Shown: positions 16,748 through 26,018 of the stretch, one piece after another
Numbering within the stretch: position 1 is the first letter of the stretch
Layout of the letters: each line of letters starts with the position of its first letter
Assembly: GCF_019091135.1 (NCBI RefSeq)
Contig: NZ_JAGXJW010000004.1
Span: 1-64,000 of the forward strand
Source: Cohnella sp. GbtcB17
Lineage (GTDB): Bacteria > Bacillota > Bacilli > Paenibacillales > Paenibacillaceae
Direction: 5' to 3'
Length of the DNA: 64,000 bases
Program-made: the position numbers and the translations under genes
Notes under the pieces: generated by a model
What the model saw: the letters and a program-made list of their open reading frames with translations, nothing else
What the model was told of the DNA's origin: nothing
The model's database searches: none

Positions 16748-17764
16748 TTGCGAACTAATCAAAAGTTATTGTACGTAAGTTTGCTGATCTTGCTCGTTCT
16801 ATTGAGCGCATGCGGGAGCAATGCCGACAAAAACGGATCGCCGGGTGCAGCTTCAACTGCTTCTGCATTCTCGTCGGAAGGCAGCGACAAGCCATCCGCT
16901 TCGCCGGCAGCTTCTCCCTCGTCTTCCGCCGCGACCCGAAAAATCACCGACGCCAAAGGCCGCGAGGTCGAGATTCCGACCGATCCGCAGCGCATCGTCT
17001 ACGTCGGCAGCGATCCCGGCGATCTACTGGCCTTGGGCGTCAAGCCGATTGGGGCAAGCTTGAGCGTCGTCGGCAGCCAGGTCGCTTACGGCGACCAGCT
17101 TGAAGGAATCGCGGACGTCGGCTATCCCGCTAACCTGGAGAAGGTGACGGCGCAGGACCCGGACCTCATTCTTTTTAACGACTGGGACGATCAGGGCTTG
17201 CCGCCGCTCGAGAAGATTGCGCCGACCGTCGTCATTGCGGAAAACGGCGGCTTCGACCGCATGCTTGAGATCGCGGGCGTGCTGGGCAAGAAATCGGCTG
17301 CGGACGAATACATAGCGGCTTACGACGAGAAAGTGAAGCAGACGAAGGAACTGCTGGCGCAAAAGGGCAGGCAGGGCAAGTCGGCCACCGTGGTGCTCTT
17401 GATGGGCAAGTCGATGTATGTCATGGGCCACCAAGGCTTATCCGTCTCGTTGTACGACGCGCTCGGATATGCGCCGCCGGCCAAAGTCCAATCGCTGATC
17501 GATGCCGACGAGCGCTTTGCCGAGATATCGGTTGAGGTGATGCCGGACTACATCGGCGACGAGTTGTATATGTTGAAGGACGAAGCAGACGAGACCAAAG
17601 CGCAAGCGGAGGCGCTGTTCACGAGCACCCTGTGGAAGTCGCTGCCTGCCGTCAAAAACGGACAAGTGCACGCGATGGACAGCAGGTGGAACTTCGACGA
17701 TCCGGTCACGAGGAACTTGCTGCTGGATGAGCTGCAGCGCTTGCACCGTTCCGCCGATCAATAA
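16748..17764 (+). CDS. Iron-siderophore ABC transporter substrate-binding lipoprotein
   Basis: A 338-residue protein. The TTG at 16748 has GGCGGGGG eight bases upstream; the ATG at 16730 has no site and touches the Fur box. The signal peptide ends at the lipobox LLSAC. It is followed by a Ser/Ala/Pro tether (to about residue 60) and the class III binding-protein fold of the FecB/FepB/FhuD type (TDAKGREVEIPTDPQRIVYVG, LEKVTAQDPDLILFN, APTVVIAENG). It binds a ferric siderophore outside the membrane. No permease or ATPase gene lies beside it, so it must share one encoded elsewhere. The Fur box supports iron control. Confidence 0.9.
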   Translation: MRTNQKLLYVSLLILLVLLSACGSNADKNGSPGAASTASAFSSEGSDKPSASPAASPSSSAATRKITDAKGREVEIPTDPQRIVYVGSDPGDLLALGVKPIGASLSVVGSQVAYGDQLEGIADVGYPANLEKVTAQDPDLILFNDWDDQGLPPLEKIAPTVVIAENGGFDRMLEIAGVLGKKSAADEYIAAYDEKVKQTKELLAQKGRQGKSATVVLLMGKSMYVMGHQGLSVSLYDALGYAPPAKVQSLIDADERFAEISVEVMPDYIGDELYMLKDEADETKAQAEALFTSTLWKSLPAVKNGQVHAMDSRWNFDDPVTRNLLLDELQRLHRSADQ

Positions 17765-17783
17765 CGAGCCGCCATGGAAGACG

Positions 17784-17830
17784 AAGGCAGGCGCAGGAGA
17801 GCGATGGTTCTCATGCGCGACTGCCTTTTT
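17784..17830 (+). terminator. Terminator after the siderophore-binding gene
   Basis: AAGGCAG and GCGCA pair with TGCGC and CTGCCTT around a central loop, with TTTTTC after. Confidence 0.75.
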
Positions 17831-17951
17831 CGCGTTTACACCCATCGCGCACCGCAACAAAAAATTGCTGCATGCCCATGGAGGATTAAGCTATACTACC
17901 AATAATATGCATTTTTCCGGCGCCAACAATCGATTCCAGAGGAGTTCCGTT

Positions 17952-18524
17952 ATGTCAGCCTTTCTCCGTCAATTCTCGTTTTTGATTCTCGCCGGTTGCC
18001 TCCTCTTCACCGGCTTGTTGACGGGCGCTTACGCCTTCTTCTCCAATTTCCACGACCGCGAATATGTGGCCCTGAACGCCAAAACCGTCGTTCAATTAAA
18101 GCCGGGCGAATATGAAATTTATTATGAATCGATCGGCGCTTCGAATGGCGGCACTCCGGCCGCTCCCTTGTTCGATCGGGTGATTGCGATGGTGGACGAC
18201 GGAAGGTCTTCCCTGGACTTGGCGAAGGATACGTCGGACGCCTATATTGAAAAGCGGATGAAAGGCCGGCCGCAGTATCGTTTTTCCGTCGAGAAAAAGG
18301 GGGCATACGGCATTACGCTGATCAGCAATACGCCGGACCTGCGGGAGCAGGTCCGGTTCGCCGTGATGAGCGACGCGATTCAAGTCCTGATGTCGGCGCT
18401 CAAGCTAGGGGGCGTATTTTTTGCGGCAGCCGTGCCCTTCTTATTCGCCGATTTGGTGATGCACATCCGTCTGGAACGGCGGAAGTCGATCAAGACAAGG
18501 CTGAGCGTGCAGCCTTGGACCTAA
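17952..18524 (+). CDS. Unknown two-span membrane protein
   Basis: A 190-residue protein; ATG 17952 after AGAGGAG. A membrane span at residues 8-30 (FLILAGCLLFTGLLTGAYAFF) is followed by about 110 extracytoplasmic residues with beta-like content (VVQLKPGEYEIYYESIG, YRFSVEKKGAYGITLISNT). A second span at about 148-170 and a basic C-terminus follow. I do not recognise the family. It is convergent with the CPBP protease gene, with only 16 bases between the stops. Confidence 0.7.
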   Translation: MSAFLRQFSFLILAGCLLFTGLLTGAYAFFSNFHDREYVALNAKTVVQLKPGEYEIYYESIGASNGGTPAAPLFDRVIAMVDDGRSSLDLAKDTSDAYIEKRMKGRPQYRFSVEKKGAYGITLISNTPDLREQVRFAVMSDAIQVLMSALKLGGVFFAAAVPFLFADLVMHIRLERRKSIKTRLSVQPWT

Positions 18525-18540
18525 AAGGCCGGCGAACGAT

Positions 18541-20235
18541 CTAACGCGAGTAATCGGGGGCGGAAACCGCAACGCCGCGCCGTCTGTCGTGTACCCAGGC
18601 GATCAGCAGCGCGATGGCCGCAGGCAGCAGGACGCTGACGAAGCCTGCTATATTGTCCGACGACAGTCCGTCCGACAGCATCTGGACGGACATGAGCGTC
18701 GAGTCGAGCACGACATGGGCGAAAATGACGGTCAGCAGGCCGAATCGCAGCATAAACCAGGCGAACAAAGCCCCGATGATCATCAGTTCGATGAACCGTG
18801 TCTGCCACGGATAAACGGCATAGCCGACATGGCCGAACGCCCATACGGCCGTGGCTGGCAGCACCGCGATCGAGGTGAGTACGCGGGACAGCAGCGGGGA
18901 GCCTGATCGCGCACCGCTGCCCGAAACATCGGCGCCCGGGTTGGATCGGCTGAGCGCGCCGAGCCACTTGCGAACGAGGCCGATGCCGAAGAACCGGGTC
19001 TGGAGCTCCTCGGAGATGCCGGCGCACCAGGCCAGCAGCGGCAGCAGCCAGGGATGATACATATTGTAGGCGGACTGGCTGGGATCGGAGCCGTAGTAGG
19101 TGCCGAGCAAAAGGCCGAGTCCGGTCAGCACGACGCTCTGGGTGCCAAGCAGAATGACAGCCAGCATGTAGCCCTGCTTCATGGCGGTCTTGACCTTGCT
19201 GCCGTAGTTGGCATCCTGCCAGCGCGGCCAAAGGGAGCGGCCCATTGAACGCCACAGGCCGTCGCCGCCGACGGCGGCGAAGTAGGTGAGCAGCGACTGT
19301 ATGAATAAAATAACGACATTCGTCACGAGCAGCGCCGTCACGTCGCTCTCCGATGCGATCGCGTTCATGCCGGCCGAAGAGGCGCGCAGTCCCGGACGCA
19401 GGTTAAACATGAACCCGGCGTACATAACGAAGAAGGCGGCAGACAGGAACAGCCCGCGCTTAAACGATGTCCATCCTCGGCAAGCGGCGGCGTAAATGAC
19501 GGCGAGCACGAACATGACGATTTGCGGCAGCAGGAAGCCGGTCATCGACAGCTTGTCGGCGAGCTTGCGCTGCTTCGCGATCTCGTCCGCGAACGACTCG
19601 GGCAGCGCGTACCGGTAGGTCAGCACCTTGTCGGGCTGCACGAGCAGCTGCACATGGGCGTCCGACAAGCCGGTCTTTCGGCTCTGGAGGATGACGGAGC
19701 CACCTTCCGTCAAGCTGCCCACCGGCTCCCAGGCCGAAGCGTCGAAGCCCGGCTGCGTCTTGAGCCAGGCGAGCGCCTCGGAGGTTCGCGCCGCTACGTC
19801 GCGTGCCGCCGCTTTGTCCACATCGGTCCTCGCAGCGCCGATGCGCGCCCAGGCGACGACCTCGCCCGACTCCATATGGACCGAGACGCGATCGACGCTG
19901 CCGTCGGCCGCGTGAAGATCGACCGCATAGACGTCCGTCGGGTAGCGCGCATCCCAATCGCGGTCGTACGCGTCGGTGAGCTTGTGCTTGGTCATATAGG
20001 CAGCCATCCGATCGTCGCCCACATGTGTAATCGTCGCCTCCGACCCTTCGCCGAGATCCGTTCCCCAGTGCGCGGAGGCGTAAACAAGGGCGATCCGCTT
20101 CGCCTCTCCCCGACCGATCGTATCGGAATCGCCTTTTATAGCCGGCGCGATCGCAGGCAATACTTGCATGAACAGGAAGATAAGAAGGCCGATTCCCGCG
20201 GCGACAGCCCATCTGGATGATCTCAAATTATCCAC
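18541..20235 (-). CDS. CPBP-family intramembrane metalloprotease
   Basis: A 564-residue membrane protein; GTG start at 20235. It opens with one span, has an extracytoplasmic domain of about 200 residues, then at least seven spans. The CPBP (CAAX protease/bacteriocin-processing) motifs are all there: ISEELQTRFFG (EExxxR), AFGHVGYA (FxxxH) and HVVLDS. Members cleave or modify membrane-embedded peptides or serve in self-immunity; the substrate here is unknown. The large N-terminal extracytoplasmic part is not part of the core family and may be a sensor. Confidence 0.85.
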   Translation of the reverse strand: MDNLRSSRWAVAAGIGLLIFLFMQVLPAIAPAIKGDSDTIGRGEAKRIALVYASAHWGTDLGEGSEATITHVGDDRMAAYMTKHKLTDAYDRDWDARYPTDVYAVDLHAADGSVDRVSVHMESGEVVAWARIGAARTDVDKAAARDVAARTSEALAWLKTQPGFDASAWEPVGSLTEGGSVILQSRKTGLSDAHVQLLVQPDKVLTYRYALPESFADEIAKQRKLADKLSMTGFLLPQIVMFVLAVIYAAACRGWTSFKRGLFLSAAFFVMYAGFMFNLRPGLRASSAGMNAIASESDVTALLVTNVVILFIQSLLTYFAAVGGDGLWRSMGRSLWPRWQDANYGSKVKTAMKQGYMLAVILLGTQSVVLTGLGLLLGTYYGSDPSQSAYNMYHPWLLPLLAWCAGISEELQTRFFGIGLVRKWLGALSRSNPGADVSGSGARSGSPLLSRVLTSIAVLPATAVWAFGHVGYAVYPWQTRFIELMIIGALFAWFMLRFGLLTVIFAHVVLDSTLMSVQMLSDGLSSDNIAGFVSVLLPAAIALLIAWVHDRRRGVAVSAPDYSR

Positions 20236-20426
20236 TCCGATTCCGAATTGATCTGAAAAAGCGTATACATCGTCTTTTTAACCGTAATAGCTAATCCTTT
20301 CGCTTATTATCGATAGGAATTGGAGCCAAAACAAGAGAAAGAGTTAGAATCCCCGTAAAAAAGCTGTTACACGGCCTAATAACGTCCGTATATCCTCATA
20401 CAAGGCGATTTTTCGCATTTCTGCTG

Positions 20427-20455
20427 TTGTGCGTACCAATCGGACAGACTATAAT
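20427..20455 (+). promoter_or_regulatory. Sigma-A promoter for the riboswitch-controlled potassium operon
   Basis: TTGTGC (20427-20432) and TATAAT (20450-20455) are 17 bases apart. The start near 20462 places the riboswitch about 60 bases into the leader. In the remaining 190 bases back to the protease gene I see nothing definite. Confidence 0.65.
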
Positions 20456-20521
20456 GCGGTGTACTGTTTTTTATGGAAACCCGACAAACATGTCTCCATC
20501 ATACTACCCAGCCGAATTTCC

Positions 20522-20645
20522 GCAAAGAAAACGGGGGAACCACTTAAGCATTCCGGGGTGAATTCCGCGCGCCAGGCGCCGGATAGGGCAGCCTGTTCTG
20601 GCCCGAACCCGTCAGCTAACCTCGTAGGCTGCCAGACAGGACCGC
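20522..20645 (+). ncRNA. Cyclic di-AMP riboswitch (ydaO/yuaA type)
   Basis: The leader has the conserved blocks of the ydaO-yuaA element in order: GGGGGAACCAC, GGGGTGAATTC, the GGATAGGGCAG segment, and CCCGAACCCGTCAGCTAACC with TCGTAGGC. These are diagnostic. The class senses c-di-AMP and normally turns off potassium uptake and cell-wall genes when the ligand is high. A strong terminator follows at once and a TrkH gene follows that, so this is a transcriptional OFF switch for potassium import. Confidence 0.93.
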
Positions 20646-20655
20646 CGTGCGCCAA

Positions 20656-20682
20656 GGCACTGGAGCTCCAGTGTCTTTTTTT
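20656..20682 (+). terminator. Expression-platform terminator of the c-di-AMP riboswitch
   Basis: The perfect palindrome CACTGGAGCTCCAGTG is followed by TCTTTTTTT. Formation of this stem stops transcription before the TrkH gene. Confidence 0.9.
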
Positions 20683-20723
20683 GCGCGCTTTTTCCATCGT
20701 GCCGACACGAGGTGATTCGTACT

Positions 20724-22067
20724 TTGCTTAGAAAAACGATCGGCTGGCTTTATGCTTCCCCGCCCCGCGTGCTTACGATCGGGTTCGCGGTCATCATCGC
20801 GCTTGGCGCGCTCCTGCTCAGACTCCCGATCTCCACGGTGTCCGGCCAGCCGACGCCGTGGCTCGAGGCGTTGTTCGTATCCAGCTCCGCGACTTGCGTG
20901 ACCGGTCTTGCCAGACTGGATACGGTCGGATATTTCTCCGTTTTCGGCCGATGGGTCATTCTGATCCTCGTGCAGCTCGGCGGACTCGGCTTCATGACGA
21001 TGGGCACGCTGTTCGCGTTTTTCGCCGGGCGCCGTCTCTCGCTGAAGGACCGTCTCGTGCTGCAGGAGGCGATGAACCAGGGCAGCCTCGAAGGCATCGT
21101 GCGACTGGTGAAGCGCGTTCTTATTTACGCGCTTTGCATCGAAGCGGTCGGCGCGCTGCTCTTTACCTTTCGCTTCATGCACGAGATGCATTTCCGGCAG
21201 GCGCTCTATTATGGCGTGTACCATAGCGTATCCTTTTTCAACAACGGCGGCTTCGATCTGTTCGGCGACTTCCGGAGCATGGCCGGCTATGTCGGGGATC
21301 CCTATATGAACATCTTGGCGATCGTGCTCATCGTGCTCGGCGGCGTCGGCTTCGTCGTGCTGTCCGACCTCGTCGAGCTGCGGACGCGCCGCAAGCTGTC
21401 CTACCATTCCAAAGTCGTGCTCTGGGTGTCGGCGTTCCTCATCGTGCTCGGCACGGTCACGATCCTGATCTTCGAATACACGAACGAGAGCACGCTGGGA
21501 CCGTTATCCTTCGGCGACAAGCTGCTCGCCGCCGCGCTGCAGTCCGTATCCACCCGCTCCGCCGGCGTCAGCACGGTCGACATCGGCTCCCTCAGGGACG
21601 CGACGCAGTTCGCGATGGTGCTGCTCATGTTCGTCGGCGCTTCGCCGGGCTCCACCGGCGGCGGCATCAAGACGACCGCTTTTGCGGTGCTCGCTGCTGC
21701 CGTCTGGGCGATGCTCCGCGGCCGCACCGACGTCGTGCTCCTCGGGCTGCGCATCGAACGGACGAAGGTGAACCGCGCGATCACGGTTACGATGCTGTCG
21801 CTGGCCATCGTGATCACGTCCGTCATGATCCTCTCGATTACCGAGGAGCAAGCGTTCCTGGTCATTCTGTTCGAGGTCATGTCCGCCTATGCGACGGTGG
21901 GCCTGTCGGCCGGAATCACAGGAGATCTGTCCGCGTTCGGCCAGATTCTCATCATCGTCCTCATGTTCATCGGTCGTCTCGGTCCTTTGACGATGACGTA
22001 CGCGCTGGGCTCCAAGTCCGGGCGCACGCTCTACAGGCACGCCGAGGGACGCATCATTATCGGGTAA
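20724..22067 (+). CDS. TrkH/KtrB-type potassium transporter, copy 1
   Basis: A 447-residue membrane channel subunit. The TTG at 20724 is preferred: GAGGTGA stands eight bases upstream and the product then aligns from MLRKTIGWLYASPPR with the next gene, also 447 residues. Four pore-loop repeats are visible: SSATCVTGL, SFFNNGGFDLFG, STRSAGVSTV and ASPGSTGGGIKTT. With a TrkA/KtrA ring it imports potassium. It is the first gene of the trkH-trkH-trkA operon and sits behind the c-di-AMP riboswitch. Confidence 0.92.
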   Translation: MLRKTIGWLYASPPRVLTIGFAVIIALGALLLRLPISTVSGQPTPWLEALFVSSSATCVTGLARLDTVGYFSVFGRWVILILVQLGGLGFMTMGTLFAFFAGRRLSLKDRLVLQEAMNQGSLEGIVRLVKRVLIYALCIEAVGALLFTFRFMHEMHFRQALYYGVYHSVSFFNNGGFDLFGDFRSMAGYVGDPYMNILAIVLIVLGGVGFVVLSDLVELRTRRKLSYHSKVVLWVSAFLIVLGTVTILIFEYTNESTLGPLSFGDKLLAAALQSVSTRSAGVSTVDIGSLRDATQFAMVLLMFVGASPGSTGGGIKTTAFAVLAAAVWAMLRGRTDVVLLGLRIERTKVNRAITVTMLSLAIVITSVMILSITEEQAFLVILFEVMSAYATVGLSAGITGDLSAFGQILIIVLMFIGRLGPLTMTYALGSKSGRTLYRHAEGRIIIG

Positions 22068-22097
22068 ATCGGATCGGCGGCGAAGGAGGAGAGCGAT

Positions 22098-23441
22098 TTG
22101 GGCAAAAAAATATTCGACTGGCTGGTCGCTTCCCCGCCTCGGACGCTGGCGATCGGCTTCGCCTTCATCATCGGGCTCGGCTCGTTCCTGCTGCAACTGC
22201 CGGCCGCTTCGAGCAGCGGCGAGCAGACACGCTACATCGACGCGCTTTTTACGGCCACCTCCGCGACTTGCGTCACCGGATTGGTCGTCGTAGACACGGG
22301 CGATCACTACTCCGTATTCGGACAGCTCGTCATCCTGACGATGATCCAGATCGGCGGCCTCGGCTTCATGTCGATGGCGACGCTGTTCGCGATTTTTCTG
22401 AAAAGGCGCATCTCGCTCAAGGAACGGCTGATCCTTCAGGAGGCGCTCAATCAGAGCAGCATCGAAGGCATCGTCCGGCTCGTCCGCCGCGTCGTGCTGT
22501 ACGCGCTGACGATCGAAGCGGCCGGAGCGGTTCTGCTCACGCTTCGCTTTCTTACACATATGAGTCCAGGCCGAGCGATATACTACGGCGTTTTTCATGC
22601 GGTATCCTTTTTCAACAATGCGGGCTTCGACCTGATGGGCGGCTTCAGAAGCCTGACCGGCTACGCGGGCGATCCCTGGGTCAATCTAGTGAGCATGGCG
22701 CTTATCGTCGTCGGCGGCCTCGGCTTCGTGGTGCTGTCGGACCTGACGGATCTCCGAAGCGGTCGGCGGCTGTCCCTGCACTCCAAGGTCGTGCTGACGA
22801 TGTCGGGCTCCCTGATCCTGTTCGGCGCGGTCGTCGTGCTCGCCTTCGAGTACGCGAATCCCGGCACGATGGGACCGCTGAATCCGGGTACTAAGATTTT
22901 AACCGCGTTCATGCAGTCGGTCAGTCCCCGCACGGCCGGCGTGAATTCGTTGAACCTTGCGGATTTGCGGCAGGCGACGCAGTTTTTTATCATCATCCTC
23001 ATGTTCATCGGCGCCTCTCCGGGGTCGACCGGTGGCGGGATCAAGACGACGACGTTCGCGGCGCTGCTCGGCGCGGTATGGGCGATCATCCGCGGCCGCG
23101 AGGACGTCGTCATGTTCCGCTACCGCCTGGCGCAAGAGCGCGTATATAAGGCGTTGACGCTTACGCTTCTCGCCTTGGCGCTGGTGCTTGCGGCGACGAT
23201 GGTCCTGTCGACGACGGAGGACCATCATTTCCTCATGATATTGTTCGAGGTGGTGTCGGCCTTCGGCACGGTCGGATTGTCGCTGGGCCTCACGAGCGAT
23301 CTGAGCCTGTTCGGCAAGATCGTCATCATGCTCATGATGTTCGCCGGCAGGCTGGGGCCGCTGACGCTAGGCTACGCGCTCGTGCCGAAGCGGGACAAGG
23401 TGCTCTACAGGGAAGCGGAAGGCAAGATCATCATCGGATAA
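22098..23441 (+). CDS. TrkH/KtrB-type potassium transporter, copy 2
   Basis: A 447-residue paralogue of the preceding gene; TTG start after GAAGGAGGAG. The same four pore motifs occur (TSATCVTGLVV, SFFNNAGFDLMG, SPRTAGVNSL, ASPGSTGGGIKTT). The two proteins align without gaps over most of their length and both end in EGRIIIG or EGKIIIG, which shows tandem duplication. The third pore loop differs (STRSAG against SPRTAG), so selectivity or affinity may have diverged. Confidence 0.92.
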   Translation: MGKKIFDWLVASPPRTLAIGFAFIIGLGSFLLQLPAASSSGEQTRYIDALFTATSATCVTGLVVVDTGDHYSVFGQLVILTMIQIGGLGFMSMATLFAIFLKRRISLKERLILQEALNQSSIEGIVRLVRRVVLYALTIEAAGAVLLTLRFLTHMSPGRAIYYGVFHAVSFFNNAGFDLMGGFRSLTGYAGDPWVNLVSMALIVVGGLGFVVLSDLTDLRSGRRLSLHSKVVLTMSGSLILFGAVVVLAFEYANPGTMGPLNPGTKILTAFMQSVSPRTAGVNSLNLADLRQATQFFIIILMFIGASPGSTGGGIKTTTFAALLGAVWAIIRGREDVVMFRYRLAQERVYKALTLTLLALALVLAATMVLSTTEDHHFLMILFEVVSAFGTVGLSLGLTSDLSLFGKIVIMLMMFAGRLGPLTLGYALVPKRDKVLYREAEGKIIIG

Positions 23442-23465
23442 CGAAAGCGAAGTGGAAGTGCCATC

Positions 23466-24128
23466 ATGAAAATGAATCAATTCGTCATCATCGGCCTCGG
23501 ACGGTTCGGGGCCAGCATCGGCCAGGAACTGATCGAGCTCGGCTACGAGGTGCTCGGCGTCGACCGCGACGAGGAGAAGGTGCAGGAGATGAGCGGCATC
23601 CTGACCCATGCGGTCGTCGCGGACGCGACGGACGAGGACACGCTGCGCTCGATCGGCGCGCGCAACTTCGACTGCGGCGTCGTCGCGATCGGGGACGACG
23701 TGCAGGCGAGCATATTGGCGGCCATTCTGCTGAAGGAATTGGGCGTTAAAAAAGTCGTCGCCAAAGCGGTGTCCGAGCTGCACGGACGCGTGCTCGAGCG
23801 GATGGACGTGGACCGCGTCATCTACCCCGAGCGGGATATGGGCATCCGGGTCGCGCATCAGCTCGTGTCGCCGAACCTGCTCGATTATATCGAGCTGTCG
23901 GACAAGTATACGATCGCGGAGCTGGGCGTGCCGGCATGCCTGGCCGGCAAGTCGATCGAAGAGACAAACCCGCGCGGCCGGTATGGCTGCAGCATCGTGG
24001 CGCTGAACAAGCCGAAGGGCATGATCGTCGCGCCGACCGCGACGGATACGCTTGCCGAAGGCGACGTCATGGTCGTCATCGGCACGAACGAGCAGATCGA
24101 GGCGTTCCAGGACGCGATCGGCCAATAA
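23466..24128 (+). CDS. TrkA/KtrA potassium uptake regulatory subunit
   Basis: A 220-residue cytoplasmic gating protein. The RCK_N Rossmann domain has IIGLGRFGASIG and the acidic end VDRDEEKV that binds nucleotide (residues 5-38). An RCK_C domain follows from about residue 135 and is a known c-di-AMP target in KtrA relatives. It assembles as a ring on the TrkH/KtrB dimer. One gene apparently serves both TrkH copies. Confidence 0.92.
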   Translation: MKMNQFVIIGLGRFGASIGQELIELGYEVLGVDRDEEKVQEMSGILTHAVVADATDEDTLRSIGARNFDCGVVAIGDDVQASILAAILLKELGVKKVVAKAVSELHGRVLERMDVDRVIYPERDMGIRVAHQLVSPNLLDYIELSDKYTIAELGVPACLAGKSIEETNPRGRYGCSIVALNKPKGMIVAPTATDTLAEGDVMVVIGTNEQIEAFQDAIGQ

Positions 24129-24200
24129 AGGCGGGAAAGGTATGATATGGGCTGCATTCGCTCACGCTAACGGCAGTGCCGTTCAGCGACAGGAGTGAGT

Positions 24201-25043
24201 GTGAAAATGATGCAGCAACGACGGAAGCGATGGCTGGCCGCGCTTGCGGCGAGCCTGATGCTCGCCGGGACGGTACTCGTGCCGGCGAAGACAGGAGATG
24301 CGGTAGAGACGCAGCGCCAGCCTGCTGTAGCCGCGTCCGCCTCGAAGGCGACCAAGCCTGCATCGGCGCCGGTGAGCTGGTCCGACCTGCAGCGCCGGTA
24401 CAGGGGCGTATTCGTGCTGCGCGCCTCGTCTTCGGGCGGGCGGCGCGTAGCGCTGACCTTCGACGACGTGCCCGATCCGAGATATACGCCGCTCGTGCTG
24501 AACGTGCTGAAGCGCAAACGGGTGCACGCCACTTTTTTTGTCGTCGGCAGCCGGGCGGCCAAGCACCCCGGCCTGGTGAGAAGAATCGTGAACGAGGGAC
24601 ATGCGGTGGGCAACCATACGTATTCGCATCCTGAATTGCCCAAGTTGAGTTTGGGACAAGTGAGGCGAGAGATCGAGCGGACCGGGGCGAAGATCAAGGA
24701 AACCACGGGCTTCGAGCCTGCGATGATCAGGCCGCCATACGGCGACATCGGACCCGCCCAACTGGATTGGGCGAAGTCGCGGGGCTATACGGTCGTCAAT
24801 TGGGACGTCGATTCCCAGGATTGGCGGCAAATTCCGTCGGGCCTCGTGCTGCGCAACGCGCTCAAGGGGCTGCGCCCCGGCTCGATCATACTTATGCATG
24901 CGGGAGGCGGCGCCGGCCAGAACCTGTTCGGCACGGTGAACGCCCTGCCGCAACTGATCGACCAGCTTCGCGCCAAAGGGTATGAGCTGGTCACGGTGCC
25001 GGAACTGCTGCATATTCCGGAGCGCAGACCGAACCGGGCTTGA
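24201..25043 (+). CDS. Polysaccharide deacetylase family protein
   Basis: A 280-residue exported enzyme. Start chosen at GTG 24201 just after AGGAG; ATG at 24207 is an alternative. An N-terminal signal peptide (about residues 8-30) precedes a NodB domain with LTFDDVPD (metal Asp pair; family usually TFDDGPD), HTYSHP (metal His pair), RPPYGD and the C-terminal ILMHAG. It removes acetyl groups from peptidoglycan or another wall polymer. It may read through from the potassium operon; a weak stem (ACGGCAGTGCCGT) lies in the 72-base gap. Confidence 0.87.
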   Translation: MKMMQQRRKRWLAALAASLMLAGTVLVPAKTGDAVETQRQPAVAASASKATKPASAPVSWSDLQRRYRGVFVLRASSSGGRRVALTFDDVPDPRYTPLVLNVLKRKRVHATFFVVGSRAAKHPGLVRRIVNEGHAVGNHTYSHPELPKLSLGQVRREIERTGAKIKETTGFEPAMIRPPYGDIGPAQLDWAKSRGYTVVNWDVDSQDWRQIPSGLVLRNALKGLRPGSIILMHAGGGAGQNLFGTVNALPQLIDQLRAKGYELVTVPELLHIPERRPNRA

Positions 25044-25086
25044 GCAAGGCTTGGCTGCTCCCCCGTTACAGGGAAAGGCGCTGTCG

Positions 25087-25131
25087 CAAAAATAAAACCG
25101 CAGCCGCCTTCCCTCGAAGGCGGCTGCGGTC
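25087..25131 (-). terminator. Terminator of the LysM-3D gene
   Basis: On the minus strand a stem of GACCGCAGCCGCCTTC type with a GAGGG loop is followed by TTTTATTTTT. The polysaccharide deacetylase gene converges on it. Confidence 0.88.
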
Positions 25132-25145
25132 TGGGCGCATCCGGA

Positions 25146-25799
25146 CTAATCAAGCACGTACAGATTGACGTATTGGTAGCCGAACTTGCTCGCTTTATCC
25201 CGGGAGCCCGGCACGAAAATGTCGATTCGGTTGCCCTTGATGGCGCTGCCCGAATCCCTGGCGACGGCGAACATGCCGCCCGCGGGGAGCCCGTCGTGGG
25301 AGTAGCCCGTAATGTATACTTTGGTGCCGAGCGGGATGACCTTCGGATCGACGGCGATTGTTCCCAGCTTCAGCGGGTTCCCGAAATAATCGACGGGGCC
25401 CCAGGCGTTCTCCTCGATGGAGGCGGAGTACGCGGTCGCCTTCATCTGGATGGCCGTCGCGTAGGGCAGAGATTCGCCCGAGACGGTCTTCACGAGCTTG
25501 GCCGCTTGCGAGGCAGCGGCAGGTTGAACCGTCTTGGCCGACGCGGACTTGGCCGTCACGGCAGTCGTCGCCGGCGCGGGGATCGACAGTTTGAGGCCGG
25601 CGTATATATTTTTCGGATCGACATTCGGATTGAAGCTCATCAGCTTTTGCAAAGGAACGTCGAACTTCTTGGACAGCGCCCAGAACGTATCCGCGTCCGT
25701 AGCCGTGTAGGTTGTGGCCGCGTACGAAGCGGCCGCGGGCAGCAGCAAGGCGGCGCCGAGCGCGAGTGCGGCGGCTCTCATTCCCAATCGAAAACGCAT
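25146..25799 (-). CDS. Exported LysM and 3D-domain protein
   Basis: A 217-residue exported protein; ATG after CCGGAGGGTG. Signal peptide residues 1-28 (ends SYA). A LysM domain (residues 30-75: YTATDADTFWALSKKFDVP, NPKNIYAGLKLSIP-like) binds peptidoglycan. The C-terminal 3D domain carries the conserved acidic residues (TIAVDPKVIPLGTKVYI, VARDSGSAIKG, RIDIF), as in YocH/RpfB-type lytic proteins. It probably cleaves glycan strands or muropeptides in wall turnover. Confidence 0.9.
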   Translation of the reverse strand: MRFRLGMRAAALALGAALLLPAAASYAATTYTATDADTFWALSKKFDVPLQKLMSFNPNVDPKNIYAGLKLSIPAPATTAVTAKSASAKTVQPAAASQAAKLVKTVSGESLPYATAIQMKATAYSASIEENAWGPVDYFGNPLKLGTIAVDPKVIPLGTKVYITGYSHDGLPAGGMFAVARDSGSAIKGNRIDIFVPGSRDKASKFGYQYVNLYVLD

Positions 25800-26018
25800 A
25801 TGTATTCACCCTCCGGTTCGAAAAAATCTTGCGCCTAGCGTAGCACGATCCCTTGAACCGGGTTAAGTGGTAATGGGCGCCACCATTGGATATCCGAGGA
25901 TATCTGAGAGACGCTCTCATCCTTCATGTGCGGCCTCGCGGGAAAAGCCGGAGGAAGATGAGAAAAATGAAAGTTTGTCCCGGCGCTCTCCGGACCGTTC
26001 TCCCGACCGCTCCGGCGG

